Assembly: GCF_042681025.1 (NCBI RefSeq)
Contig: NZ_JBHUER010000001.1
Coordinates: forward strand, 372,001 to 436,000
Length of the DNA stretch: 64,000 bases
Source: Methylopila henanensis
GTDB lineage: Bacteria; Pseudomonadota; Alphaproteobacteria; Rhizobiales; Methylopilaceae
Direction of reading: 5' to 3'
Positions within the stretch are counted from its first letter, which is position 1. Each line of letters begins with the position of its first letter. Position numbers and translations under genes: made by a program. A model generated the notes under the pieces. That model saw nothing but the letters and a program-made list of their open reading frames with translations. It was not told where the DNA came from and searched no databases. Shown here piece after piece: positions 45,463 to 53,454 of the stretch.

Positions 45463-45470
45463 GGATTAAC

Positions 45471-45524
45471 CTCCGCGTCGCTGAAATTGACGCGGAGTTG
45501 CAGCAATATTGCAGGGGAATTTCA
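45471..45524 (+). promoter_or_regulatory. Structured metY leader, candidate H-type pseudoknot
   Basis: CTCCGCGTC (45471-45479) pairs with GACGCGGAG (45489-45497), a 9-bp stem. Its loop contains TGAAATT (45482-45488), exactly complementary to AATTTCA (45518-45524), which spans from the Shine-Dalgarno AGGGG to the A of the start codon. Folding both would hide the translation start. metY-type genes in alphaproteobacteria are often controlled by S-adenosylmethionine riboswitches with this topology; the sequence does not match the SAM-II consensus that I know. Confidence 0.5.
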
Positions 45525-46822
45525 TGTCGGACGACGTTTCGGGAGCGAACGGCCCCGGCTTCGCGACGCTCGCGGTGCACGCCGGGGCGCAGCCCGATCC
45601 GGCCACCGGCGCCCGCGCCACCCCGATCTACCAGACCACCTCCTTCGTGTTCGACGACGTCGACCACGCCGGGGCGCTGTTCGGCCTGCAGGCGTTCGGC
45701 AACATCTACAGCCGCATCACCAACCCCACCAACGCGGTGCTGGAGGAGCGGATCGCCGCGCTCGAAGGCGGCACGGCCGCGCTCGCGGTCGCCTCCGGCC
45801 ACGCGGCGCAGCTGCTCGTGTTCCACACCCTGCTCACCCCCGGCGACGAGTTCATCGCGGCGCGCCGGCTCTATGGCGGCTCGATCAACCAATTCGGCCA
45901 TGCTTTCAAGAGCTTCGGCTGGAACGTGGTCTGGGCCGACGACGAGGATCCGGAGGCCTTCGCGCGCGCCGTGACCCCACGGACGAAGGCGATCTTCGTG
46001 GAATCGATCGCCAATCCCGGCGGCTCGATCACCGACCTCGAGGCGATTTCCCGGGTCGCCCGGGACGCCGGCGTTCCGCTGATCGTCGACAACACGCTCG
46101 CGACGCCGTACCTCGTCCGGCCGTTCGAGCACGGCGCCGACATCGTGGTGCACTCCGCCACCAAGTTCCTGGGCGGCCATGGCAATTCGATCGGCGGCCT
46201 GATCGTGGACGGCGGCTCGTTCGACTGGCTCGGCTCCGGGCGCTACCCGTTCCTCAGCGAGCCGCGCCCGGAATATGGCGGGCTGACGCTCGGCCGGAGC
46301 TTCGGCAACTTCGCCTTCGCGATCGCCGCCCGCGTCCTGTCGCTGCGCGATCTCGGCCCGGCGCTTGCGCCGTTCAACGCCTTCCTGCTGCTGACGGGAA
46401 TCGAAACCCTGCCGCTCCGGATGCGCGCCCACAGCGACAACGCCCTCAAGGTCGCGACCTTTCTAGAGGGTCACGACAAGGTCGCCTGGGTGAGCTACGC
46501 CGGGCTCGCCTCCCACCCCCACCACGCGCTCGCGCAGAAATACGCGCCGCGGGGCGCCGGGGCGGTGCTCACCTTCGGCCTCAAGAGCGGCCACGAGGCG
46601 GGCGTCGCCCTGGTGTCGAACGTGAGGCTGCTGTCCCACCTCGCCAATGTCGGCGACACGCGCTCGCTGATCATCCATCCGGCCTCTACGACGCACCGTC
46701 AGCTCAGCGACGATCAGAAGATCGCGGCCGGAGCCGGCCCGGACGTCGTGCGCCTTTCGGTCGGAATCGAGGACGCCGACGACATCGTCGCCGACCTCGC
46801 GCAGGCGCTCGCGGTGGCCTGA
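45524..46822 (+). CDS. metY: O-acetylhomoserine sulfhydrylase MetY
   Basis: PLP enzyme that makes homocysteine from O-acetylhomoserine and sulfide (or methionine from methanethiol). The 432-residue length fits MetY rather than the shorter MetB/MetZ. Evidence: FATLAVHAGAQPDPATGARATP at the start, YSRITNPTNAVLEERIAALEGG, EFIAARRLYGGSINQF, IVDNTLATPYL, the PLP Lys in HSATKFLGGHGNSIGG and LLTGIETLPLRMRAHSDNA. The ATG at 45524 has AGGGG 6 nt upstream; a TTG at 45509 is less likely. The gene is convergent with ctaA with 2 bp between stops. Confidence 0.94.
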   Translation: MSDDVSGANGPGFATLAVHAGAQPDPATGARATPIYQTTSFVFDDVDHAGALFGLQAFGNIYSRITNPTNAVLEERIAALEGGTAALAVASGHAAQLLVFHTLLTPGDEFIAARRLYGGSINQFGHAFKSFGWNVVWADDEDPEAFARAVTPRTKAIFVESIANPGGSITDLEAISRVARDAGVPLIVDNTLATPYLVRPFEHGADIVVHSATKFLGGHGNSIGGLIVDGGSFDWLGSGRYPFLSEPRPEYGGLTLGRSFGNFAFAIAARVLSLRDLGPALAPFNAFLLLTGIETLPLRMRAHSDNALKVATFLEGHDKVAWVSYAGLASHPHHALAQKYAPRGAGAVLTFGLKSGHEAGVALVSNVRLLSHLANVGDTRSLIIHPASTTHRQLSDDQKIAAGAGPDVVRLSVGIEDADDIVADLAQALAVA

Positions 46823-46824
46823 GA

Positions 46825-47931
46825 TCAGGCTGTCGCCCGGACTGCGCCAGGTAGGTCGGACGCGATCCCGGCGCGCTCCCGCGCCGCGCGTTCGTGCAGA
46901 AGCCCGGCGTTCATGACCGCAAGCCCGAGCACGACGACGGCGCCGAACTGGTGCGCGAGACCGGCCCAGAGCGGCACGACAAGCACCAGGGCCGCCACGC
47001 CGAGCGCCGCCTGCACGATCATGAGATGCGCCAGCGCGACCGCGCGCGACCGCACTCTTCGGCATAGGCCGGCGCGCGCCACGGCGACCGCATAGGCGAT
47101 CGTCGCGGCGAGCAGCACATAGGCGCCGATCCGGTGGTTGAGCTGCACAAGCGCGACGTTGTCGACGAAATTCTCCCACCAGGGCGCGACCGCGAACAAG
47201 GTCGAAGCCGACGGCGCGAGGCCGCCGTCCATCAACGGCCAGGTGTTGAAGGTGAAGCCGGCGCGGGATCCGGCGACCAGGCCGCCCAGCAGGATCTGCA
47301 CGAAGGACAGCCCGAGCACGGCGTAGGCGCCGGCGCGCAGCCGGCCCGGCGTCGGGGCGCCGTCGCGCCCGAACTGGCGCAGATGGACGAGAAACAGGAC
47401 GATGCTGGCGAAGAAGATCAGCGCGAGCCCGAGATGCAGCGTCAGCTTGATCGGCGCGACCGCCGTCATCCCCGGCTGCAGGCCGGACGCCACCATGATC
47501 CAGCCTACCGCGCCCTGCATCCCGAGCAGCAGTCCCATCCCGAACAGGGTCACGCCCTCCTTCAGCGAGACGCGCCGCGTCACGGCAGCCAGAGCCAGAC
47601 CGAGTGCGAACACGAGCCCGATCGCCCTGCCGAGCTGGCGATGGCCCCACTCCCACCAGTAGATGAACTGGAACTCTCCGAGCGACATGCCCTCGTTCAG
47701 GAGCTTGTACTGGGGGCTCGCACGGTACTTGTCGAACTCGACGGCCCAGGCCGCCTCGCCGATCGGCGGGATCGCGCCCGTCACCGGCCGCCATTCGGTG
47801 ATCGATAAGCCGGAGCCTGTCAGCCGGGTCGCGCCGCCGACGACCACCATCAGCGCGACCATCAGCAGCGTGAGAATGAGCCAGCCGCGGACGAAACGGC
47901 GCGGACGATCGGCGAAGGGCTGGTCCGGCAT
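46825..47931 (-). CDS. ctaA: Heme A synthase CtaA/COX15
   Basis: Inner-membrane enzyme that oxidises heme O to heme A for cytochrome aa3 oxidase. The 368-residue protein has about eight membrane helices and the family histidines in WWEWGHRQLGRAIGL, LTLHLGLALIFF, VQLNHRIGAYVLL and LAHQFGAVVVLG. VGGATRLTGSGLSITEWRPVTGAIPP after the first helix is diagnostic of the alphaproteobacterial COX15 type. It stands alone, divergent from the DUF2842 gene and away from the cox operon. Confidence 0.95.
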   Translation of the reverse strand: MPDQPFADRPRRFVRGWLILTLLMVALMVVVGGATRLTGSGLSITEWRPVTGAIPPIGEAAWAVEFDKYRASPQYKLLNEGMSLGEFQFIYWWEWGHRQLGRAIGLVFALGLALAAVTRRVSLKEGVTLFGMGLLLGMQGAVGWIMVASGLQPGMTAVAPIKLTLHLGLALIFFASIVLFLVHLRQFGRDGAPTPGRLRAGAYAVLGLSFVQILLGGLVAGSRAGFTFNTWPLMDGGLAPSASTLFAVAPWWENFVDNVALVQLNHRIGAYVLLAATIAYAVAVARAGLCRRVRSRAVALAHLMIVQAALGVAALVLVVPLWAGLAHQFGAVVVLGLAVMNAGLLHERAARERAGIASDLPGAVRATA

Positions 47932-48064
47932 GTAGGGCGGCTCCTCGGGCGTCCTGCGTCAAGACGGTCGCAGCTGTTGATCACGCGACGTCGGAGCGCT
48001 TTAAGTCCGAAACGGCGGCGCGGGCAAGGCGACGTCGCGCCCCAGCATGCACGGACGACCGCGA

Positions 48065-48271
48065 ATGCCGCCTCGCATCAAAAAGTTGATTGGAACCGTG
48101 GCGCTGGTGATCGGCGTGTCGCTTTACGCGCTGATCGTGATGTTCGTCGGCCAGTTGAAGCTCGCCGGCGCGCATCCGGCCGCCCAGCTCGCCTTCTTCG
48201 CCTTCTTCGGCCTGATCTGGGTGATCCCGGCCGGCCTTCTTATCCGCTGGATGGAGCGTCCCGGCCGCTGA
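48065..48271 (+). CDS. DUF2842 small membrane protein
   Basis: A 68-residue protein of the alphaproteobacterial DUF2842 family: two membrane helices (IGTVALVIGVSLYALIVMFV and LAFFAFFGLIWVIPAGLLIRW) and the terminal RWMERPGR. Function unknown. The ATG at 48065 gives the standard family length; an in-frame ATG at 48047 would add six residues. Ribosome site weak. Confidence 0.85.
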   Translation: MPPRIKKLIGTVALVIGVSLYALIVMFVGQLKLAGAHPAAQLAFFAFFGLIWVIPAGLLIRWMERPGR

Positions 48272-48277
48272 GAACGG

Positions 48278-49324
48278 TCATCGGCGGCGCAGCGCGCGGA
48301 GCCCGAGGAATGGCGTGCCGGAGAGCAACGCGTCGATCGCGGCTGGCGTCTGGAAATGCCCGTTCAGCGACACGCGCGGCAAGGCCGTCGCCGTCGCCGC
48401 GTGCGCCTTGGTCAGGTGCCCGGGCCGTGTCGTGACGGCGGTCGTGAAGCCGAGTTCGGCCGCGATCGCATAGTCGCGTGGCCCAGCCGCCGAACGATCG
48501 CCGACGGGATAGGCGAAATGCGAAGCCTCAAGTCCGAGCTCGCGCTGGATCGCGTCACGACCTTCCGCCATCTCCTCGCGCGCTTTCGCATCGTCGAGCT
48601 TGGCCAGGATCGGATGGCTCACGGTGTGCGCGCCGATGGCGACCAGCGGATGGCGTGAAACCGTCCTGAGCTCCTCCCAGCTCATGCAGAGCTCCCGGGC
48701 GAAGCTTAGCGGATCGACCTTCTGTTCGTCGCCGAGACGCCGGACCTCGTTCAGCAGCGTGTCGTAGGGACCGGAACGGAGTCGCCAGTAGATCGCGTTC
48801 CACGCCGCCTGCTTGGCCGCGTTTGAACCGGTGTCGAGCACGGCGTCGCCGCGGCCGAGATCGACATAGACGCGCCGCGCCCGGGAGATCGCCTCCTCGA
48901 GCGCGAGCCACCAGATCTCGCCCGTATGGCCCGCGAAGCGCGAGGTCACGTAAAGCGTCGCAGGCGCGCCATGGCGCTCGAGGATCGGCAGCGCATGGTC
49001 GCGGACGTCGCGATAGCCGTCGTCGAAGGCGAGGTGCAGGAACGGCCGGTAGGACACGCCCGTCGTCACACGGCGCCAGGCCTCGTCCAGCGAGACGAAG
49101 TCAAACCCAAGCGCGCGGGCGCGCGTGAGCGTCAGGTCCAGAAACTCCGGAGTGATCTCGAGCAATCGGTTCGGCGCGAAACCGTTTCCAGACCAAGGCC
49201 TTACATGGTGCAGCGTCAGCACCGCGCCGAGCCCTTGCGCCCGAGAACGGAGCGCGCGGTTCGCGCCCGAGCGATCCAAAGCCGCAAAAGTCGCGCGAAT
49301 GAATGTCGTGCGAACCCCAGTCAT
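48278..49324 (-). CDS. Polysaccharide deacetylase family protein
   Basis: A 348-residue NodB/CE4-type protein. The metal-binding motif is seen in LAFDDGYRDVRDHALPIL and the histidines in AIGAHTVSHPILAKL; a later FAYPVGDRSAAG fits the family. No signal peptide is obvious, so it would act on cytoplasmic or lipid-linked polysaccharide. The nearby glycosyltransferase, phosphotransferase and FemAB-like genes make a role in exopolysaccharide modification probable (compare HfsH of holdfast synthesis). Start: ATG at 49324; a GTG six bases upstream is an alternative. Confidence 0.88.
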   Translation of the reverse strand: MTGVRTTFIRATFAALDRSGANRALRSRAQGLGAVLTLHHVRPWSGNGFAPNRLLEITPEFLDLTLTRARALGFDFVSLDEAWRRVTTGVSYRPFLHLAFDDGYRDVRDHALPILERHGAPATLYVTSRFAGHTGEIWWLALEEAISRARRVYVDLGRGDAVLDTGSNAAKQAAWNAIYWRLRSGPYDTLLNEVRRLGDEQKVDPLSFARELCMSWEELRTVSRHPLVAIGAHTVSHPILAKLDDAKAREEMAEGRDAIQRELGLEASHFAYPVGDRSAAGPRDYAIAAELGFTTAVTTRPGHLTKAHAATATALPRVSLNGHFQTPAAIDALLSGTPFLGLRALRRR

Positions 49325-49498
49325 GCCCACCCGATTCGATCGTCCCGCCGACGCGCAAATCTTGGCGAAACTGGTGAAGAAAATGTGTATCTGCGCATAC
49401 GCCGATTAACTTAAATCCCGTCAGCCTGGTGAACGAAAAGAAAATATCCAGCCAAAAAAGTACCTCAATATTTAGAGAAGCCACTTCACCTGTCGTAC

Positions 49499-49512
49499 AG
49501 ACATTCATGTCT
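49499..49512. promoter_or_regulatory. Short palindrome upstream of the Tad genes
   Basis: AGACAT-TC-ATGTCT, 6-bp arms, 40 bp before the TadE start. It lies in a locally AT-rich 228-bp gap that must hold divergent promoters. Possibly an operator; unsupported beyond symmetry. Confidence 0.25.
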
Positions 49513-49552
49513 ATACATGGCGGGAAGCTCCTGTCCGGAACCACCGCTCGCC

Positions 49553-50131
49553 ATGAAGAAGCGCCTAGCAGCACGACTGGCCCGCCGTTTCCGCGCCGAC
49601 CAAGGCGGCTCGACGGCGATCGAGTTCGCCCTGATCGCGCCGCCGCTTGTGCTTTTTACGGTTGGCATCGTCGAAGTCGGCATCATGGTCGCCGGCCAGC
49701 AGGCGCTCGAGGACGCCGTCTTCGTCGCCACCCGCACGGGCAAGACGGGCTACGTGTCGTCGGGCTCGACGCAGCAGGCGGACATCAACGCCGCGATCCG
49801 CAAGGCCGCGGGCGCTCTGCTCGACCCCGGCAAGATCGTCGTCACCAGCAAGGCCTACGAGGATTTCTCGAACGTCGGGCAGCCGGAGCCGTTCACGGAC
49901 CTCAACAAGAACGGCGTGCGCGACGCGCTCGAGCCCTTCACCGACGTCAATGGCAACGGCGTCTACGACACCGACCAGGGCCGCACCGGCTCAGGAAGCT
50001 CCAGCGAAATCGTCGTGTTCACCGCGACTTATCCGTGGCCGCTGCACACGCCGCTGATCGCGCAGATCATGGGCAAGAACGGGACCTACGAGCTGAAGGC
50101 CAGCTCCGCCATCAAGAACGAGCCCTACTGA
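49553..50131 (+). CDS. TadE-like pseudopilin with EF-hand-like loops
   Basis: A 192-residue minor pilin of the Tad system. The N-terminal cytoplasmic basic segment is followed by QGGSTAIEFALIAPPLVLFT and VGIVEVGIMVAG, the TadE membrane helix with the conserved Glu. The periplasmic part contains two calcium-loop-like sequences, DLNKNGVRDALE and DVNGNGVYDTDQ, then VVFTATYPWPLHTPLIAQIM. The ATG at 49553 gives the usual short basic leader; an ATG at 49517 is also in frame. Its stop overlaps the next start (TGATG). Confidence 0.87.
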   Translation: MKKRLAARLARRFRADQGGSTAIEFALIAPPLVLFTVGIVEVGIMVAGQQALEDAVFVATRTGKTGYVSSGSTQQADINAAIRKAAGALLDPGKIVVTSKAYEDFSNVGQPEPFTDLNKNGVRDALEPFTDVNGNGVYDTDQGRTGSGSSSEIVVFTATYPWPLHTPLIAQIMGKNGTYELKASSAIKNEPY

Positions 50132-50700
50132 TGCTTGCCCGCCGTATGCTCGATCGTCTCCGACAGCTTCGCGGGTCACAGTCAGGCCTCGCCGCCGTCG
50201 AGTTCGCGCTCGCCGCTCCGATGCTGACGATCCTGACGCTAGGGGGCCTCGACGTCGCGCGCTATGCGCTGACGGTCAACAAGGTCATGAAGGCCGGCTT
50301 CGCCGTCTCAGACGTGACCGCGCAGTACGACTCGCTGTCGAGCAAGCAGCTCGACCAGATTTTCAGGATCAGCGTGCAGAACCTGCCCGGCTATGTCTCC
50401 GGCGGCACGGGCGTCACGATCCTAAGCTCTGTCCAGCTCGACAGCGCCAGCAACCCAAAGGTGGTCTGGCAGTGTTTCTCGTCCACCGGAAGCGCTTGGA
50501 CCAGCAAGATCGGAACAGCGGGCGGCACGGCGACGATGGACAAGACGCTACTGGCGGACAACAAGGACAACCTAATCTACTCAGAAATATACTACAAATT
50601 TACGCCTATGTTCGCAATTTTCTTCAACGGCGGTTTCGACATCTACTCCAAGGCGCTCTATCGGCCCCGGCTCGGCGCCCTCACCTCCAAGCCATGTTGA
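50131..50700 (+). CDS. Second TadE/TadG-like pseudopilin
   Basis: A 189-residue protein with the same architecture: basic N-terminus, GSQSGLAAVEFALAAPMLT and ILTLGGLDVARYAL helix with the conserved Glu, then a periplasmic domain with a possible disulfide (VWQCFSSTGSAW and the terminal KPC). It overlaps the preceding TadE stop by one base and is followed 4 bp later by TadG, so the three are one operon. Confidence 0.87.
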   Translation: MLARRMLDRLRQLRGSQSGLAAVEFALAAPMLTILTLGGLDVARYALTVNKVMKAGFAVSDVTAQYDSLSSKQLDQIFRISVQNLPGYVSGGTGVTILSSVQLDSASNPKVVWQCFSSTGSAWTSKIGTAGGTATMDKTLLADNKDNLIYSEIYYKFTPMFAIFFNGGFDIYSKALYRPRLGALTSKPC

Positions 50701-50704
50701 CATC

Positions 50705-52075
50705 ATGCGCGCTCCCCGCATCGCCTGCGGCGGTCTGATCCGCCGATTCAAGCGCTCCGACCGCGGCTCCGTCGCGCCGATCATCGGCCTTCTGGTGCTG
50801 GTGCTGATCGGTTGCATCGGCATCGGCATCGACACCGGCCGCTCCGTCGTCGTGCGGGCCCGCCTGGTCGACGCTCTCGATTCGGCCGGGCTTGCGGTCG
50901 CCGCGCGCATGAGCACGGCCGACTTTAACGCCGACGCGAAGAAATTCGTCGCGGCCAACTTCGCGACCAACTTCGCGGGAGCGACGGTGACGGACGTCAC
51001 CGCGGTTCCAAACGCCGACAAGACCGTCATCTCCCTCACCGCCACGGCCACGATGCCGACGGCGTTCATGAAGCTGCTGCCCGGCGGAACCGACGTCGTG
51101 ACCGTGAGGGCGACGTCGGAGGTGACGCGCGCCGCCGCCGGCCTCGAGCTGGTGATGGTTCTCGACAACACCGGCTCAATGGACAACAGCGGCAGCATGC
51201 CGAGTCTGAAGTCTGCCGCCAACGGTCTGCTCGATCAGGTCTTCGGCAGCGATACGGTGGCGAAGAACCTCTACGTCGGCCTCGTCCCGTTCTCGCACAC
51301 CGTCAACATCGGCTCGACCCGGCTCGCGTGGACCGACGCCGCCGCCGGCTACCCCGCATCCTGGAAGGGCTGCGTGATGGCGCGCGGCGACGGCCTCGAT
51401 ACGACCGACGACCCGCCGATCCTGACGGACAAGAAGAAGCTCTTCAAAGCCTATAACTATCCCTATACCGGGGGCGGTGGTTGGCTAGATCAGTACTTTT
51501 ATCAAGCCTACGGCGGCGGGAACCGCTTTTGCCCTCAGGCCGTAACGCCGATGACAAACGTCAAGAGCAAGGTGAGCAGCGCTATCAACTCGCTGACCGC
51601 GGACGGCAATACGCACATCAATCTCGGCGCGGTCTGGGGCTGGCGGATGCTGTCGCCGCGGTGGCGGGGATACTGGGACGGCGACATGCTGCTCAACAGT
51701 CTGCCCCTCGACTACGGCACGAAGCGGATGAGCAAGGCGGTCGTGCTCATGACCGATGGTGAGAACGTCATGAACAGCTCGACCTACACGGCCTACGGCT
51801 GGCTCTCGCAGGGCAACATCGGCGGCAAGACCACCTCCAACGCCGCCGTAACCGAACTCAACGCGCGGTTGACCAGCGTTTGCGGAAAAATGAAAGAGCA
51901 GGGAATCGTTATCTATACGGTCGCATTCGACAATCCAGACGCTACGACCAAAGCCCTACTGCAGGGCTGTGCGACAAGCACGTCCTACTATTTCGACTCG
52001 ACCAGCCAGGCTCAGCTCATCAGGGACTTCAAGACCATCGGCGACTCGCTCTCGAACCTGCGGGTGAGCCGTTAA
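50705..52075 (+). CDS. TadG-like pilus assembly protein with VWA domain
   Basis: A 456-residue protein: N-terminal helix GSVAPIIGLLVLVLIGCIGI (TadG pilin-like), a spacer, then a von Willebrand A domain with MIDAS residues in VMVLDNTGSMDNSGS and VLMTDGENVMNSS. The C-terminal VIYTVAFDNPDATTKALLQG and YYFDSTSQAQLIRDF are VWA-typical. TadG anchors the Tad secretion system in the outer envelope. No tadA, cpa or rcp genes are in the window, so the rest of the machinery must lie elsewhere. Confidence 0.9.
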   Translation: MRAPRIACGGLIRRFKRSDRGSVAPIIGLLVLVLIGCIGIGIDTGRSVVVRARLVDALDSAGLAVAARMSTADFNADAKKFVAANFATNFAGATVTDVTAVPNADKTVISLTATATMPTAFMKLLPGGTDVVTVRATSEVTRAAAGLELVMVLDNTGSMDNSGSMPSLKSAANGLLDQVFGSDTVAKNLYVGLVPFSHTVNIGSTRLAWTDAAAGYPASWKGCVMARGDGLDTTDDPPILTDKKKLFKAYNYPYTGGGGWLDQYFYQAYGGGNRFCPQAVTPMTNVKSKVSSAINSLTADGNTHINLGAVWGWRMLSPRWRGYWDGDMLLNSLPLDYGTKRMSKAVVLMTDGENVMNSSTYTAYGWLSQGNIGGKTTSNAAVTELNARLTSVCGKMKEQGIVIYTVAFDNPDATTKALLQGCATSTSYYFDSTSQAQLIRDFKTIGDSLSNLRVSR

Positions 52076-52127
52076 GAACGGTCGTGCAAGTCTGCGGGCC
52101 GGCAGGCCATCGTCGACGGGGCTGGGA

Positions 52128-53351
52128 ATGACCACGCGATCCTTCAGCAACAAGACGGCCTTCGCCGCCGGGACGGAAACGCCCGCAGCGACGCCCGCCT
52201 TCGCCACGGTCGAGGTTCACCGCTCGATCGAGGCTGTCGAAGACGAGTGGCGCGCCCTGCTCGGGGGCGGCGTTGCGACGCCGTACCAGACGCCGGACTT
52301 TCTCGGCGCATGGTCGGCGAACGCCGGCAAGCTCGAAGGCGTAGCGCCGCTCATCGTTGTGGCGCGGGATGCGGACGCCCGGCCGACGGCCCTGCTGCCG
52401 CTCGGCGTGAAGCGCCGGTTCGGCCTTCAGGTCGCTTCGTTTCTCGGCGGCACCCACGTCAACTACAACATGCCGGTGTTCCGCGCCGGACGGCTCGGCC
52501 TGTTCACGCCGGCCGAAACGCGCCGGCTGATGCGGCTCGCCGCCGAGAAGGGCGGAGTGGACGTCTTCGCGCTGGCGAACCAACCGCGAAGCTGGCGCGG
52601 GCAGCCGAACCCGTTGACCGCCCTGCCCGATCAACCCTCCCCCGATTTCGCCTACAGCGGCCGGCTGGCGCCCTCGATCGAGGAGCACCTCCAGCGCCAC
52701 ACCTCGGCCAAGACGCGCTCGGCCCAGCGACGCAAGCTGCGCCGCTTCGAAGAGCATGGCCCGGTGCGCATCTTCCGCGCCGACAGCGAGCATGACCGCG
52801 CCCGCGTGCTCGACGCCTATTTCCGGCAAAAGGCCCAGCGTCTCGCGGCGCGCGGCATCGACAACGTGTTTGCCGAGCCCGGAGTCGAAGCTTTCATCCG
52901 CGCCGCGGCCGGGCTCGATGGTTCGCGCCAGGCGATCGACCTCTACGGCTTCGATGTCGGCGGCGAGATCGCGGCGACTTTCGGCGTGATCGCCGACAGC
53001 CGGCGCATGTGCGGAATGTTCAACTCGATCACGAGCTGCGACCTCGCCCGCTACAGCCCCGGCGAACTGCTGCTGAACTTCATGGTCGAGGACGCCATCG
53101 GCCGCGGCCTGCAGGAGTTCGACCTCGGCGTGGGGGCCGCGCCCTACAAGGCACTGCACTGTCCCGACGTGGACCCGCTGTTCGACAGCGTGTTCGGCGT
53201 CAGCGCGGCTGGTCGGCTCGCGGCGGCGGCAATCGGCGGCAAGCGCGCCCTGAAGGCGTGGGTGAAGAGCTCCCCGCGCGCCTACGCTCTGGCGACGCGG
53301 CTGCGCCGGCTTCGCGCCCGCACCGTCGAAACCTCGCCGGACGCGTCCTGA
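52128..53351 (+). CDS. FemAB/CelD-like GNAT acyltransferase
   Basis: A 407-residue protein of the Acetyltransf_6 (BioF2-like) group. It has an N-terminal domain with PYQTPDFLGAWSANAGKL and ASFLGGTHVNYNMPVF, then the GNAT half with LYGFDVGGEIAATFGVIADS, SCDLARYSPGELLLNFMVED and FDLGVGAAPYKALHCP. Homologues modify exopolysaccharide subunits (HfsK of holdfast, CelD of cellulose loci). The acyl donor and acceptor are unknown. It lies between the Tad genes and the GT4 gene. Confidence 0.88.
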   Translation: MTTRSFSNKTAFAAGTETPAATPAFATVEVHRSIEAVEDEWRALLGGGVATPYQTPDFLGAWSANAGKLEGVAPLIVVARDADARPTALLPLGVKRRFGLQVASFLGGTHVNYNMPVFRAGRLGLFTPAETRRLMRLAAEKGGVDVFALANQPRSWRGQPNPLTALPDQPSPDFAYSGRLAPSIEEHLQRHTSAKTRSAQRRKLRRFEEHGPVRIFRADSEHDRARVLDAYFRQKAQRLAARGIDNVFAEPGVEAFIRAAAGLDGSRQAIDLYGFDVGGEIAATFGVIADSRRMCGMFNSITSCDLARYSPGELLLNFMVEDAIGRGLQEFDLGVGAAPYKALHCPDVDPLFDSVFGVSAAGRLAAAAIGGKRALKAWVKSSPRAYALATRLRRLRARTVETSPDAS

Positions 53352-53454
53352 ACACGAGGCGGCTCCCATGCCGAGCGCGCACCGCTCCCTGCTCACGCAG
53401 CCCGGCCTCTACGCGGAGGCCGCGACGCCTCGTCCAAAGGGCAAGGTCACGCCG

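Noticed and set aside
45471..45524. SAM-II riboswitch match for the metY leader
   Set aside because: Topology is similar, but the conserved SAM-II bases I know are missing, so it is reported only as a structured leader.
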